Of a stretch of 64,000 nt of DNA, positions 1 to 8,498 are shown one piece after another. The stretch comes from Bacteroidia bacterium (GTDB taxonomy: Bacteria; Bacteroidota; Bacteroidia; Chitinophagales; Chitinophagaceae). The stretch is from contig JAUIBA010000003.1 of the NCBI GenBank assembly GCA_030427635.1, positions 186,001 through 250,000 on the forward strand. Reading direction: 5' to 3'. How positions within the stretch are numbered: position 1 is the first letter of the stretch; each line of letters starts with the position of its first letter. The notes beneath the pieces are model-generated. The model made no database searches. It was not told the DNA's origin and saw only the letters and a program-made list of their open reading frames with translations. Made by a program: the position numbers and the translations under genes.

Positions 1-376
1 TGAGATATGCCCGTACCCCGGGGTTGTGTCTCATAAATTCAGCTTTCACTTTCATCGCTTTTGCTCTGTCAGGGCCATAATATATCTGTACCCGGTATCC
101 ACGGCCGTTAAATACGGTTTTTATATCCCTGTGTACTACTCCGGCATTGCTGGTATAGCTGTCAGGGCCCGATGCCGGCGGTGGTGTTAATGGTGGCGGT
201 GGTGTTTTTACCGGCTCTGGTCTTGTGAGGCGTACATAGGTATGATATTTACGTACCAGCACTGCCAGTCGGGGGTCAGTATGTATCTGTACATCGCCGG
301 TATTGCTGTCCTGAGCCCTTGCATTGAGGTGCAGGCATACTGCTATTGTTATGTATATAAGTTTTCCCGGCTTCAC
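1..376 (-). CDS. SPOR-domain protein, 3' part outside the window
   Basis: Reading the minus strand from a GTG at 374-376 gives a signal-peptide-like start (KLIYITIAVCLHLNARAQD), a proline-rich linker (KTPPPPLTPPPASGP) and then a segment of SPOR type (GYRVQIYYGPDRAKAMKVKA) that runs off the left edge. SPOR domains bind denuded peptidoglycan strands, so a periplasmic, envelope-linked role is expected. No ATG lies in this frame upstream of the signal peptide, so GTG is taken as start. A Bacteroidota -7 box lies only 7 bases upstream. The gene is transcribed away from deoC. The family call rests on the SPOR-like stretch only; the specific role is unknown. Confidence 0.75.
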   Translation of the reverse strand, partial: MKPGKLIYITIAVCLHLNARAQDSNTGDVQIHTDPRLAVLVRKYHTYVRLTRPEPVKTPPPPLTPPPASGPDSYTSNAGVVHRDIKTVFNGRGYRVQIYYGPDRAKAMKVKAEFMRHNPGVRAYL

Positions 377-383
377 GAGGCCG

Positions 384-391
384 CAAAAATA
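384..391 (-). promoter_or_regulatory. Bacteroidota -7 box for the SPOR-domain gene
   Basis: TATTTTTG on the minus strand fits TAnnTTTG and ends 7 bases before the GTG start. A TTG lies 14 bases upstream, slightly closer than the usual 17-23. Transcription from here would give an mRNA with almost no leader. Confidence 0.45.
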
Positions 392-458
392 GCATAATGA
401 GCCCGCAATCGTATTTAATGGTATGTTATGTGGCTGATTCAGTTGCCGGATGGCAGAT

Positions 459-1130
459 TTATTTCAGTGCAGCATTATATTCCTTTATCAGCTGTACGCT
501 TGATGAGCAACCCAGCCGGGATGCGCCGGCCTCTATCAGCTCCAGGGCAAAGTCGTATGTGCGTATGCCGCCCGATGCCTTAATGCCTATGTTTGCAGGC
601 AAAAATTCACGCATCATACTCACTGCATGCACTGTAGCGCCTGTGCCGGAAAAACCGGTAGAGGTTTTCATATAGTCTATATCATGCTGTGCATACAGCT
701 GGCAGCAGCTTATCAGTTCACTGTCAGTAAGCATGCCGCTTTCCACTATTACTTTCAGTATTTTATCTGCTGCTTTTACGGGCTGCAGGCAGGCTTCTAT
801 TTCCCGTTGCAGATGCCCCCAGTCGCCACTTTTCAGGGCGCATAGGTCTATTACCATATCCAGCTCGTCGGCGCCGGCGGCAATAGCTTCTTCTATTTCA
901 CGCACTTTTACGTCGGTAGCATTATATCCCAGAGGAAAACCTATTACAGTAGCTACTTTTACTTTGGAGCCATCCAGCAGTTTTTTTGCTCCGGCCACAT
1001 ATCGGGGGGGGATACATACAGAAACAAAACCGGACATAGAAGCTTCTACGCATACCTTATCCACTTCAGCAATAGTTGTTGTCTGCTTTAGAATGGTATG
1101 ATCTATATATGATGCAAGATTCAATGACAT
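459..1130 (-). CDS. deoC: Deoxyribose-phosphate aldolase
   Basis: 223 residues, usual length for DeoC. It cleaves 2-deoxyribose 5-phosphate to glyceraldehyde 3-phosphate and acetaldehyde in deoxynucleoside catabolism, in the cytoplasm. The Schiff-base lysine is K155 in MKTSTGF, the second active-site lysine is K184 in GIKASGGIR, and the conserved aspartate is D91 in DELDMVID. The C-terminal GASRLGCSSS phosphate-binding stretch is present. The start MSLNLASYIDHT matches the family N-terminus. It has its own -7 box at 1162-1169 and no other deo gene beside it, so it looks monocistronic. Confidence 0.95.
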   Translation of the reverse strand: MSLNLASYIDHTILKQTTTIAEVDKVCVEASMSGFVSVCIPPRYVAGAKKLLDGSKVKVATVIGFPLGYNATDVKVREIEEAIAAGADELDMVIDLCALKSGDWGHLQREIEACLQPVKAADKILKVIVESGMLTDSELISCCQLYAQHDIDYMKTSTGFSGTGATVHAVSMMREFLPANIGIKASGGIRTYDFALELIEAGASRLGCSSSVQLIKEYNAALK

Positions 1131-1161
1131 GTCAAGAGCGTGGGGTAAATATCAGAGATTG

Positions 1162-1169
1162 CAAATTTA
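1162..1169 (-). promoter_or_regulatory. -7 box of the deoC promoter
   Basis: TAAATTTG on the minus strand fits TAnnTTTG, 31 bases before the deoC ATG. No TTG is found at the usual -33 distance, so the upstream half is weak. Confidence 0.5.
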
Positions 1170-1250
1170 AAATTAATTTTAAAATGACATTCGGTTTTGT
1201 TCTAAAAACGTGTCATTTTTTCATCCGGATATTGAACAAAAAACATGCTA

Positions 1251-1267
1251 TTAACAGTTTCTGTTAA
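1251..1267. repeat. Inverted repeat upstream of deoC
   Basis: TTAACAG-TTT-CTGTTAA, a perfect 7-3-7 inverted repeat between the icd terminator and the deoC promoter. It could be an operator, but it lies about 80 bases upstream of the -7 box, so function is unproven. Confidence 0.3.
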
Positions 1268-1340
1268 CACACTGTATTTTTTAGCATACACAAATATGCT
1301 GTCAGTTATTATTTTTTGAGTTGATACAGGTAGTTTTCAT

Positions 1341-1374
1341 AAAAAAAGAGGTTGCGCATAGCACAACCTCTTTA
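1341..1374 (-). terminator. Intrinsic terminator after icd
   Basis: On the minus strand AAAGAGGTTG pairs with CAACCTCTTT across a 9-base loop and is followed by a run of Ts. It sits about 35 bases past the icd stop codon. Confidence 0.8.
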
Positions 1375-1408
1375 GTAAATGTATAGGCAACAATCCCCGG
1401 TATGGGTA

Positions 1409-2686
1409 TTACATGCCGCCGTTGTTAATGATATCATCAGCAAATTCGCTCGTTTTCAGCAGCGTAGCATCAGACATCAGATTGTAAAAGTCTATAGTTA
1501 CACGCTTACTCTGTATTGTTTTTGCCAGTGCTTCTTCTATCAGATTTGCAGCCTCTGTCCAGCCCATGTACTCCAGCATCATCACGCCGCTCAGCAGTAG
1601 TGACGATGGGTTCATGGTGTCTGTATTGGCAAAGCGTGGTGCTGTACCGTGTGTAGCTTCAAATACTGCATGGCCGCTGCTGTAGTTGATGTTTGCACCC
1701 GGCGATATACCTATGCCACCTACTGCTGCTGCTGCTGCATCTGATATATAGTCACCATTCAGATTCAGTGTAGCTACTACCGAGTAGTCCTGTGGTGCCA
1801 GAAGTATCTGCTGCAGGAAGTTATCGGCTATCACATCCTTTATTATCAGCTTGCCTGCTGCCTGCTCGTTCTTCATCTGGGCATTGGCAGCATCTTCACC
1901 CTGCGTTTTCTTTGCATTTTCCCACTGTCCCCATGTGTACACGCTGTCGCCAAATTCACGCTCGGCAAGTTCATAGCCCCATGTTTTAAAGCCACCTTCG
2001 GTAAACTTCATGATGTTGCCTTTATGTACTATGGTTACTGATGGCAGTTTATTATCAAGTGCATACTGTATTGCAGCACGTATCAGACGCTCAGATCCTT
2101 CTTTTGATACAGGCTTTATGCCAAATGCCGACGACTCAGGGAAGCGTATTTTCTTACCTGCGCCCAGCTCATCAGTGAGGAAGTGAAGCAGTTTTTTTGC
2201 TTCAGGGCTTCCTGCGGTAAACTCTATACCTGCGTATATGTCTTCCGTATTCTCGCGGAATATGGTCATATTCACACGCTCAGGGTGTACTACCGGTGAT
2301 GGTACACCTGTGTACCATTTTACAGGACGCAGGCATACATACAGGTCCAGCTCCTGGCGCATGGCCACATTCAGGGAGCGTATGCCACCGCCTACTGGCG
2401 TAGTCAGTGGTCCTTTAATAGATACTAGGTATTCGCGGGCAGCATTCAGTGTAGCTGCAGGCAGCCATTCGCCCGTGCTGTTAAACGCTTTTTCGCCGGC
2501 CAGCACTTCCATCCATTCTATTTTGCGCTGTCCTTTGTAGGTATGGGCCACAGCGGCATCCAGCACCTTTTTGCTGGCGCGCCATACGTCGGGTCCTATA
2601 CCATCGCCCTCTATAAAGGGTATTATCGGGCAGTCAGGCACAATCAGCTGGCCGTTGGCGCCCATTGTAATCTTCTGTGGAGTCAT
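1409..2686 (-). CDS. icd: Isocitrate dehydrogenase, NADP-dependent
   Basis: 425 residues, a dimeric bacterial-type isocitrate dehydrogenase of the TCA cycle that makes 2-oxoglutarate, CO2 and NADPH. Isocitrate-binding residues known from the E. coli enzyme can be placed: S104, N106 and R110 in [13 protein letters not shown]120 in CLRP and R144 in FRENTED. S104 aligns with the serine phosphorylated by AceK in enterics; no aceK is in this window. The dehydrogenase signature near the C-terminus ([17 protein letters not shown]) is intact. NADP rather than NAD is assumed from overall similarity. The gene is flanked by its own terminator and stands alone. Confidence 0.95.
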   Translation of the reverse strand: MTPQKITMGANGQLIVPDCPIIPFIEGDGIGPDVWRASKKVLDAAVAHTYKGQRKIEWMEVLAGEKAFNSTGEWLPAATLNAAREYLVSIKGPLTTPVGGGIRSLNVAMRQELDLYVCLRPVKWYTGVPSPVVHPERVNMTIFRENTEDIYAGIEFTAGSPEAKKLLHFLTDELGAGKKIRFPESSAFGIKPVSKEGSERLIRAAIQYALDNKLPSVTIVHKGNIMKFTEGGFKTWGYELAEREFGDSVYTWGQWENAKKTQGEDAANAQMKNEQAAGKLIIKDVIADNFLQQILLAPQDYSVVATLNLNGDYISDAAAAAVGGIGISPGANINYSSGHAVFEATHGTAPRFANTDTMNPSSLLLSGVMMLEYMGWTEAANLIEEALAKTIQSKRVTIDFYNLMSDATLLKTSEFADDIINNGGM

Positions 2687-2740
2687 TTTATCCTTACTTT
2701 TTTTGTTTTATAGCGTCGCGAAGTTAAGTAAGCAAAAAAG

Positions 2741-2768
2741 AAAAAGGCGGATAAACTCCGCCTTTTTT
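2741..2768 (-). terminator. Intrinsic terminator after the bacilliredoxin gene
   Basis: AAAAAGGCGGA and TCCGCCTTTTTT form a hairpin with a 5-base loop. It works in either direction by sequence, but only the minus-strand bacilliredoxin gene ends just before it. Confidence 0.75.
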
Positions 2769-2807
2769 ATATAAGTTTTTGTAACCCCACAGGGGAAACC
2801 GTAATGT

Positions 2808-3224
2808 TTAGCAGTAAGTCTCAAAAGCCTGCATCAGGTTGGCCGCTATCATCTGGGCTGGTCTGCCTTCTATATTGTGACGCTCTATCATGTGTACTAC
2901 TTTGCCGTCTTTCAGCAGTGCTATAGCCGGTGACGATGGAGGGTAGGGCAGCAGATAGTTGTTACGGGCGTGTTTTACCGCATCAGTATCAAAACCTGCA
3001 AAGCTGGTAGTAAGTCTGTCAGGAGTTTTGGCTGCGTTTTTTACTGCCATCAGTACACCCGGGCGTGCCGTACCTGCCGAGCATCCGCATACACTGTTTA
3101 TCATAAGCAGGGTAGTACCTGTCTGGCTCAGCGCGTTGTCTACATCTTCAGCTGTCAGCAATTCAGAGAATCCCTGGGTTGTCAGCTCTGCCTTCATCGG
3201 CGCTACTATTTGTTCTGGATACAT
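2808..3224 (-). CDS. BrxA/BrxB family bacilliredoxin
   Basis: 138 residues, similar in length to B. subtilis YphP/YqiW. The family has a thioredoxin-like fold and a CGC motif, seen here as SVCGCSAGTARP around residues 46-50. In Firmicutes these proteins reduce bacillithiol mixed disulfides; many Bacteroidota also make bacillithiol-type thiols, so a cytoplasmic redox repair role is inferred. The family was formerly DUF1094. Transcribed from its own TTG-N22-TAAATTTG promoter and closed by a terminator, so it is a single-gene unit. Confidence 0.85.
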   Translation of the reverse strand: MYPEQIVAPMKAELTTQGFSELLTAEDVDNALSQTGTTLLMINSVCGCSAGTARPGVLMAVKNAAKTPDRLTTSFAGFDTDAVKHARNNYLLPYPPSSPAIALLKDGKVVHMIERHNIEGRPAQMIAANLMQAFETYC

Positions 3225-3247
3225 TGTTTTTTCTTTATTTTCTCCTG

Positions 3248-3280
3248 CAAATTTACAACAACTTGTATTACCGCTGCCAA
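3248..3280 (-). promoter_or_regulatory. Promoter of the bacilliredoxin gene
   Basis: On the minus strand TTG (3278-3280), a 22-base spacer and TAAATTTG (3248-3255) match the Bacteroidota vegetative consensus. The -7 box is 23 bases from the ATG. Confidence 0.65.
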
Positions 3281-3458
3281 AGCCTTTATAGATTGGCGTT
3301 ATGTTCAGATAGGTGATTAATAGGCAGCGTATGTAATGCCGGTATTAGAGAGGGCCGGAAACCGCTGGTTGTCGTAACGCAGGGCACCTATACCTTGTTA
3401 TGAATGCAAAGAGGTGATACTCGTAAATGTGTTTTGTAAGGCGATTTTATACTTTATG

Positions 3459-4817
3459 TTATTCAGCATTGGTATGCTTTCCCCACCTTTGTTTTACTAT
3501 ACTGTACAGCAGGGCTACGTTTACCAGTGGTAGCAGCCATATGCAGCGGGAGTTCAGCCGGGTACTCACATTGGCAAATGTTGCGGTTACAAATGCATTC
3601 AGCAGCAGGAACAGTAGCAGGTACAGATACACACGGCCCACCTCTGTTTTTGTATCCTTTCCGGTCAGCAACATTACAGCCACAAAGGTTATCAGTAGAA
3701 ACACTACATACACATCGTCATAGAAGGGTATGTTCAGTGTTTTCTGATTTTGCCTTACTACCGCAAATTCGCTTATCTCATGAGGGAAATACCTTTCCAC
3801 AGCTTTATATACCGGGTTGTCTTTGTCGTATACCAGCCAGCTTAGCTCCTCGCTCTCGTCTATGTTACTCAGTACTATCTGTCTGCTGGTAGCTTCTATG
3901 CTTTTGTAGGCAAGAAAGGGCCAGTATTTTGGGCGGGATGCTATATCCCTTATAATGGTGGAATACTCTTCACGGTTAGCTTCCCAGCCACCTGTCTTAC
4001 TCACCGGACTCGCCTGATCCCATACAAAACCCCACGCTACATGAGGCAGATTGTCTTTATAAGCACATATCTTGTAGTCACGGGTGGGGCAGGCTTTTTC
4101 CAGATAGGTCCTCAGTACCCCACTTTCTGCCAGCTTCCCCATAAGGAATACGTGCGATGATGCACTGGCACGAAATCCCCTGCCCCCCATATAGTTACTG
4201 GTAAGCAGCGCCATCCATGCTATTATTGTAGTACTCAATAGGGTAATAGCCTTTCTGCGGGTTGCCATCCAGCTATACCGGGGTATAAATGATGCTGCCA
4301 GCAGCAATAGCGACAGTAAGGTTGCAATAACATAATGGGATACATGTACCAGTATAGATATCAGTATCAGCATTAGCAATATAACCTGCTGCATCCTATT
4401 GCCAGGCTGCATCATATATAGCCATACCGCCAGAAATAATACCGGGGTAAATGCATCGGGCATCAGTTGTCCGGTATACCATCCTCCTATTGTAGCTGTA
4501 GCCACGCACAGCAGCAGTGCCACAATGTGTGTATTTTCTATGTCTCCTGCTACAGCTTTTATAAAGCGGGTACAGAGGTAGCTTACTATTAATGCCTGTA
4601 CTGCTATAGTCCCCCACAGGCTGGCCCCAAGAGATGTGCATCGCAGAAATAAGCCATAAAATATGGGCCGGGTTTCAGGTACCTCCATCGTAAAGCCACT
4701 GTTTATATATGCGGCAGTATCGCCGTTTACTATAGGGTAGCCATTATATAGTGCCATCAGCAGAAAGGCAAATGTCCCTGCTGCTATAGGGTAGTATTTA
4801 TTTAATGTCTGTTTCAT
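3459..4817 (-). CDS. Multi-pass membrane protein, GT-C glycosyltransferase-like
   Basis: 452 residues with about ten hydrophobic segments from an N-terminal membrane helix onward. An acidic motif in the first periplasmic loop (YPIVNGDTAAYINSG) and a later MPDAF motif resemble the layout of polyprenyl-phosphate-dependent GT-C glycosyltransferases (PMT/ArnT-like), which act at the outer face of the inner membrane. The C-terminal half has more helices rather than a soluble domain. Family assignment is by architecture only, so this could also be an uncharacterised transporter-like protein. It stands alone, with 235 non-coding bases before the bacilliredoxin gene and about 650 bases upstream. Confidence 0.5.
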   Translation of the reverse strand: MKQTLNKYYPIAAGTFAFLLMALYNGYPIVNGDTAAYINSGFTMEVPETRPIFYGLFLRCTSLGASLWGTIAVQALIVSYLCTRFIKAVAGDIENTHIVALLLCVATATIGGWYTGQLMPDAFTPVLFLAVWLYMMQPGNRMQQVILLMLILISILVHVSHYVIATLLSLLLLAASFIPRYSWMATRRKAITLLSTTIIAWMALLTSNYMGGRGFRASASSHVFLMGKLAESGVLRTYLEKACPTRDYKICAYKDNLPHVAWGFVWDQASPVSKTGGWEANREEYSTIIRDIASRPKYWPFLAYKSIEATSRQIVLSNIDESEELSWLVYDKDNPVYKAVERYFPHEISEFAVVRQNQKTLNIPFYDDVYVVFLLITFVAVMLLTGKDTKTEVGRVYLYLLLFLLLNAFVTATFANVSTRLNSRCIWLLPLVNVALLYSIVKQRWGKHTNAE

Positions 4818-5466
4818 GCGGTATGGCGTGGTTCTGGTATAGCATCGCGGATAACAGTTCTCTAATATACTTACAAATCAGGATAATGTATCGGGCATTG
4901 CAGGTGTGGTGGCACAGTGTTCGCCCGTTTTTTTACATGATATGCAGCACGGTGCATATCATATGCATAGAATGGATTATTATTAAATGCACTTTTGGTC
5001 ATGCATAATCCTTACTGCAATTTGCAGGTAGAGAAGCTAATGTATCGCAGATACTTTAGCTTGGTTTGCCTGATTTTTATTGCATTTTTATTCTATACCA
5101 CAGTCATATAATAAAATTCACGCGAGCAATTTTTGGGAAGTAAATGGGAACTTTTTATTGTGGCTGTAGTAGGTTGTTTCTTTATAAGTTGTTGTAAATT
5201 AATTTGTTGTGTTTATTGTTGCAGGTAACTGCACACTGCGTAAGTTTTTTCAGGGAAATGAGCAGTTTTTATTCAGAGTGTAACTGCATGTGGTATGTTG
5301 TCACATCACAGTCCATTCTTTTTATTCGGGGAATATGGGGCAATATCCGGATTCCTGCATGGCCGTTTACGCCTTTTACCTGTTTTGGTCAATTAACCCG
5401 TTAACAAATTACCCCTTTTAACTTTTTTAAAATACCTTTGCACCCGATATTAAAAAAATAGCCATT
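4818..5466. other. Long intergenic region between divergent genes
   Basis: About 650 AT-rich bases between the minus-strand membrane protein and fba. No convincing gene: open frames here lack family-like sequence. It holds the fba -7 box near the right end and, at 5121-5135, a 15-base word (minus strand CAAAAATTGCTCGCG) that recurs at 53847-53861 with similar flanks. Confidence 0.6.
5433..5440 (+). promoter_or_regulatory. -7 box of the fba promoter
   Basis: TACCTTTG fits TAnnTTTG exactly, 26 bases before the fba ATG. No TTG at the proper -33 distance. Confidence 0.6.
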
Positions 5467-6525
5467 ATGTCACTAAACAAAATTCAGGAGCTGTTGGGCG
5501 ATAAGGCCGAGTTTTATCTGGGTCATACCTGCACTACCATCGACAAGTCTTCTATTCATGTGCCATCACCGTCTCATACCGATACAGTGTGGACACAGTC
5601 TAACCGTAACATTCAGACCGTGCGCAGCATCAATACGCTCATGAACCACGGCCGTCTTGCCGGTTCTGGCTACGTGTCTATCCTTCCGGTAGACCAGGGT
5701 ATAGAGCACAGTGGTGGTGCATCTTTCGCTCCAAACCCCATTTACTTTGATCCTGAAAACATTGTAAAGCTGGCTATGGAAGGCGGCTGCAATGCGGTAG
5801 CATCTACTTATGGTGTGCTGGGCTCAGTAGCACGTAAGTATGCACACAAAATACCTTTCATTGTAAAAATCAACCATAACGAGTTCATCTCTTACCCTAA
5901 CCGCTTCGACCAGATAATGTTCGGCACTATTAAAGATGCATGGAACATGGGTGCTGTAGCAGTAGGAGCTACTATTTACTTTGGTAGTGACGAGAGCGCA
6001 CGCCAGATAGTAGAAGTAGCAAAGGCTTTTGAATATGCGCATGAGCTGGGTATGGCTACCGTACTGTGGTGCTACCTGCGCAATGGCTCATTCAAGAAAG
6101 ATGGTGTTGACTATCACACCGCTGCCGATCTTACAGGACAGGCAAACCATCTTGGTGTTACCATTCAGGCCGATATCATTAAGCAGAAACTCCCTACCAA
6201 CAACGGTGGTTACAATGCTATCAATTTCGGTAAAACAAACAAGCTGGTTTATGACAAGCTTACTACCGACCACCCAATTGATCTTTGCCGCTATCAGGTA
6301 GCTAACTGCTACATGGGCCGCGTAGGTCTTATAAACTCTGGTGGTGAGTCTAAAGGCGCTACCGATATGGCTGAAGCAGTAATGACAGCTGTAGTAAACA
6401 AGCGTGCAGGTGGTATGGGCCTCATCAGTGGCCGTAAAGCATTCCAGAAGCCTATGGCAGATGGTGTGCAGCTGCTTAACACTATCCAGGACGTATATCT
6501 GGACGATTCAGTAACAATCGCGTAA
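5467..6525 (+). CDS. fbaB: Class I fructose-bisphosphate aldolase (FbaB/DhnA type)
   Basis: 352 residues, about the length of E. coli FbaB (DhnA family). It splits fructose 1,6-bisphosphate into two triose phosphates through a lysine Schiff base and needs no metal. K239 in [11 protein letters not shown] is the likely Schiff-base lysine by analogy with FbaB, D76 lies in PVDQGIEH, and the phosphate-binding end NSGGESKG and [12 protein letters not shown] is intact. The start is fixed by the family-like N-terminus and the promoter just upstream. A perfect palindromic terminator follows, so it is transcribed alone. Central glycolysis and gluconeogenesis, cytoplasm. Confidence 0.92.
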   Translation: MSLNKIQELLGDKAEFYLGHTCTTIDKSSIHVPSPSHTDTVWTQSNRNIQTVRSINTLMNHGRLAGSGYVSILPVDQGIEHSGGASFAPNPIYFDPENIVKLAMEGGCNAVASTYGVLGSVARKYAHKIPFIVKINHNEFISYPNRFDQIMFGTIKDAWNMGAVAVGATIYFGSDESARQIVEVAKAFEYAHELGMATVLWCYLRNGSFKKDGVDYHTAADLTGQANHLGVTIQADIIKQKLPTNNGGYNAINFGKTNKLVYDKLTTDHPIDLCRYQVANCYMGRVGLINSGGESKGATDMAEAVMTAVVNKRAGGMGLISGRKAFQKPMADGVQLLNTIQDVYLDDSVTIA

Positions 6526-6541
6526 TAAAGAATATAAAGTG

Positions 6542-6569
6542 AGCGGCCCGGTACATGTACCGGGCCGCT
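6542..6569 (+). terminator. Palindromic terminator after fba
   Basis: A perfect 28-base palindrome centred on GTACATGTAC with arms AGCGGCCCG and CGGGCCGCT, followed by TCTTATT. Its T tract is short on the + strand. It lies 17 bases after the fba stop and 40 bases before the end of the convergent NHL gene, so it may serve both. Confidence 0.75.
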
Positions 6570-6609
6570 TCTTATTGGTGTTGCACTTACTATTACTTTC
6601 TGAATCTTA

Positions 6610-7920
6610 TTAGTGCGATACTACAGATACTTTTCCACCCCAGTCGCCATGGGTTGATGTAGCCCTGATGGCAAATACACCGCTTCTTGGGAAGTCAATA
6701 CCAATAGCACCGTTGGTTTGTCCTTTCGATACGTTTATTACTCTGCCCGACATATCCATTACGAATACCGTAGCCATTTCCTGATATTGTAATGGCAGTG
6801 TTACATAGGCTCTGCTTTCGCATGGGTTAGGGAAAATCAGCATATCGCCTTTTCCTTCTACCTCATTTACTGATACATAATATACCTTTTTCCTGTCAGA
6901 TGCCACATATACGTTGCCCTGAGTATTTATTGTAGGAAATCTGCCTCCGGGCACCTGTACAATGCTGTTAATAGTGTAATCTGTAGTGTTTATTTTTCGT
7001 AATCTTCCATATGCCTGATCTATGAAGTATATATCACCCTTATTGTCAGTTTTCAAACCTAACGGGCCGGATAATGATGCTGATATTGCCGGGCCTGCAT
7101 CACCTTCTCCGGGAGTACCTGCAACAAACTTTCCTGCAATGGTGAAAACAAGCCCGTCAGTAGTTACTTTCCTGATTACATGCTGAACAGGGTCAGAATA
7201 TACAACGTCACCACCAGGTAATACTGCTATGCCGCTGAAATACATTAAAGCAGTTAGTGCAGAAACACTATCTGATTTACCATCTTTGGGTAATAAGGTG
7301 CCAGGAGTATGTCCGGCAATAGTTGTAAGAAAGCCGTTACTGTCTACCTTACATATTCTGTTATTGCCTCCGTCAGCTATATACAGATTATTACGCTCAT
7401 CTACAGCTACCGCTTGTGGCGACTTTAGCAAAGCATGAATAGCAAGGGTGTCAGTAGTAAAACCACCGCCACTGAAGCCTGCCACAGTAGTTATAATACC
7501 TTCGTTATCTATTTTTCTGATGCAGTCGTTACGGGAGTCCGCTACATAAAGATTCCCATATTTATCAGAAGTCATACCTATGGGATAGTTCAGTCTTGCT
7601 GATAGTGCAGGACCGCCATCGCCGGTTTTGCCAGATTGTGCCCTGTTGCCGGCAATGGTTGAAATAACACCATCCGGACTTATGCGGCGTATGCTATGAC
7701 CTCCGGTAATATAGACATTGCCACTGTTGTCAGTATGTATACCACTAATAATGTCTAGCACAGCATCAATGGCAAACCCGCCATCCCCATAGCCCAGCTG
7801 GCCATCTCCTGCAAATACAGAAACTGTTTGGGCATTTGCAGATATTGTGAGTGCAACTAATGGCAATATGAAGGCTACAAGCCTATGACTGATACGAGAA
7901 AGTACGTTCATAGTTTTCAT
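6610..7920 (-). CDS. Secreted NHL-repeat protein with type IX sorting domain
   Basis: 436 residues. A signal peptide (about residues 1-30, ending SANAQ) precedes a beta-propeller made of NHL-like repeats (repeated motifs such as GNLYVADSRNDCIRKID and NNLYIADGGNNRICKVD, interleaved with ITTVAG). The last 75 or so residues (LIFPNPCESRAYVTL through GKVSVVSH) are a type IX C-terminal sorting domain. Expected to be exported through the Gld/Por machinery and anchored at the surface or released. NHL propellers usually bind proteins or glycans; no catalytic residues can be named. It is a paralogue of the two genes at 42-45 kb. Transcribed convergently with fba. Confidence 0.85.
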   Translation of the reverse strand: MKTMNVLSRISHRLVAFILPLVALTISANAQTVSVFAGDGQLGYGDGGFAIDAVLDIISGIHTDNSGNVYITGGHSIRRISPDGVISTIAGNRAQSGKTGDGGPALSARLNYPIGMTSDKYGNLYVADSRNDCIRKIDNEGIITTVAGFSGGGFTTDTLAIHALLKSPQAVAVDERNNLYIADGGNNRICKVDSNGFLTTIAGHTPGTLLPKDGKSDSVSALTALMYFSGIAVLPGGDVVYSDPVQHVIRKVTTDGLVFTIAGKFVAGTPGEGDAGPAISASLSGPLGLKTDNKGDIYFIDQAYGRLRKINTTDYTINSIVQVPGGRFPTINTQGNVYVASDRKKVYYVSVNEVEGKGDMLIFPNPCESRAYVTLPLQYQEMATVFVMDMSGRVINVSKGQTNGAIGIDFPRSGVFAIRATSTHGDWGGKVSVVSH

Positions 7921-8142
7921 GCATTATCTATTATGTATGCCTCAAAGTCAATAAACTAAACAAAAAACATAGTTATTGACTTATTTTGGCATGTGCTGAC
8001 TGTCAGCTAAAATATGCGCCGGTAAATTTACTACAAAATACAATAGTAAGCAATTGTGTATACGAGATGGTAACACAGGACACTTGTGAGCAGTAGTGAT
8101 AAACAACTAAGATATCTAAGTAATTTTTTTGATGAAAAAAGT

Positions 8143-8172
8143 TTGCACTTCTTAAAAATATTACTACCTTCG
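8143..8172 (+). promoter_or_regulatory. Promoter of rpsU
   Basis: TTG (8143-8145), 19-base spacer, TACCTTCG (8165-8172): one mismatch from TTG-N-TAnnTTTG. The rpsU ATG follows after about 31 bases that include a G-rich run (AAAAGGGGG) resembling a Shine-Dalgarno site, unusual for this phylum. Confidence 0.6.
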
Positions 8173-8203
8173 CAGTCCTGAATTTAAAAGGGGGTATAAA
8201 ATT

Positions 8204-8401
8204 ATGCTTATTATCGATTCTAAAGACTGCGAAAACATAGACAAGGCGCTGAAAAAGTACAAAAAAAAGTACGAAAAATCACGCACGTTGAACCAGCTTC
8301 GTGAGCGTCAGTCGTTCACAAAACCATCTATCAAACGTCGTACTCAGATACTGAAAGCGATATATCGCCATCAGATGGAGATTGGCGCGATGGAAGGCTA
8401 A
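8204..8401 (+). CDS. rpsU: 30S ribosomal protein bS21
   Basis: 65 residues, the Bacteroidota form of bS21. It begins MLIIDSKDCENIDKALKKYKKKYEKS and ends in a basic, helix-forming part (KPSIKRRTQILKAIYRHQM). bS21 sits on the platform of the small subunit near the anti-Shine-Dalgarno end of 16S rRNA and affects initiation. It heads a cluster with a XerC/D-type recombinase and hpf, an order common in this phylum. A G-rich ribosome-binding-like site stands before it. Confidence 0.93.
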   Translation: MLIIDSKDCENIDKALKKYKKKYEKSRTLNQLRERQSFTKPSIKRRTQILKAIYRHQMEIGAMEG

Positions 8402-8454
8402 TCGCAGTTTCGTTAAAAGCAGGCTAAATAGCACTGTAACTGCAAATAAATTTT

Positions 8455-8493
8455 ACCCGCTATTGTAAAAGTTGTAAATTTACAATAGCGGGT
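8455..8493 (+). promoter_or_regulatory. Strong hairpin directly before the xerC start
   Basis: ACCCGCTATTGTAAA (8455-8469) pairs perfectly over 15 bases with TTTACAATAGCGGGT (8479-8493) around a 9-base loop, and the xerC ATG is only 5 bases further. The short T run (GGTTTGTC) is not a full terminator tract. It may terminate or attenuate rpsU transcription, or cover the initiation region of the recombinase mRNA. Confidence 0.6.
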
Positions 8494-8498
8494 TTGTC

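Noticed and set aside
3459-4817. Mirror-strand open frames with membrane-like sequence opposite the GT-C-like gene
   Set aside because: They are antisense shadows of a hydrophobic gene; the minus-strand frame is long, continuous and has a proper membrane layout.
5204-5404. Open frame of 66 codons upstream of fba
   Set aside because: Sequence has no protein-like pattern and ends in the promoter region of fba.
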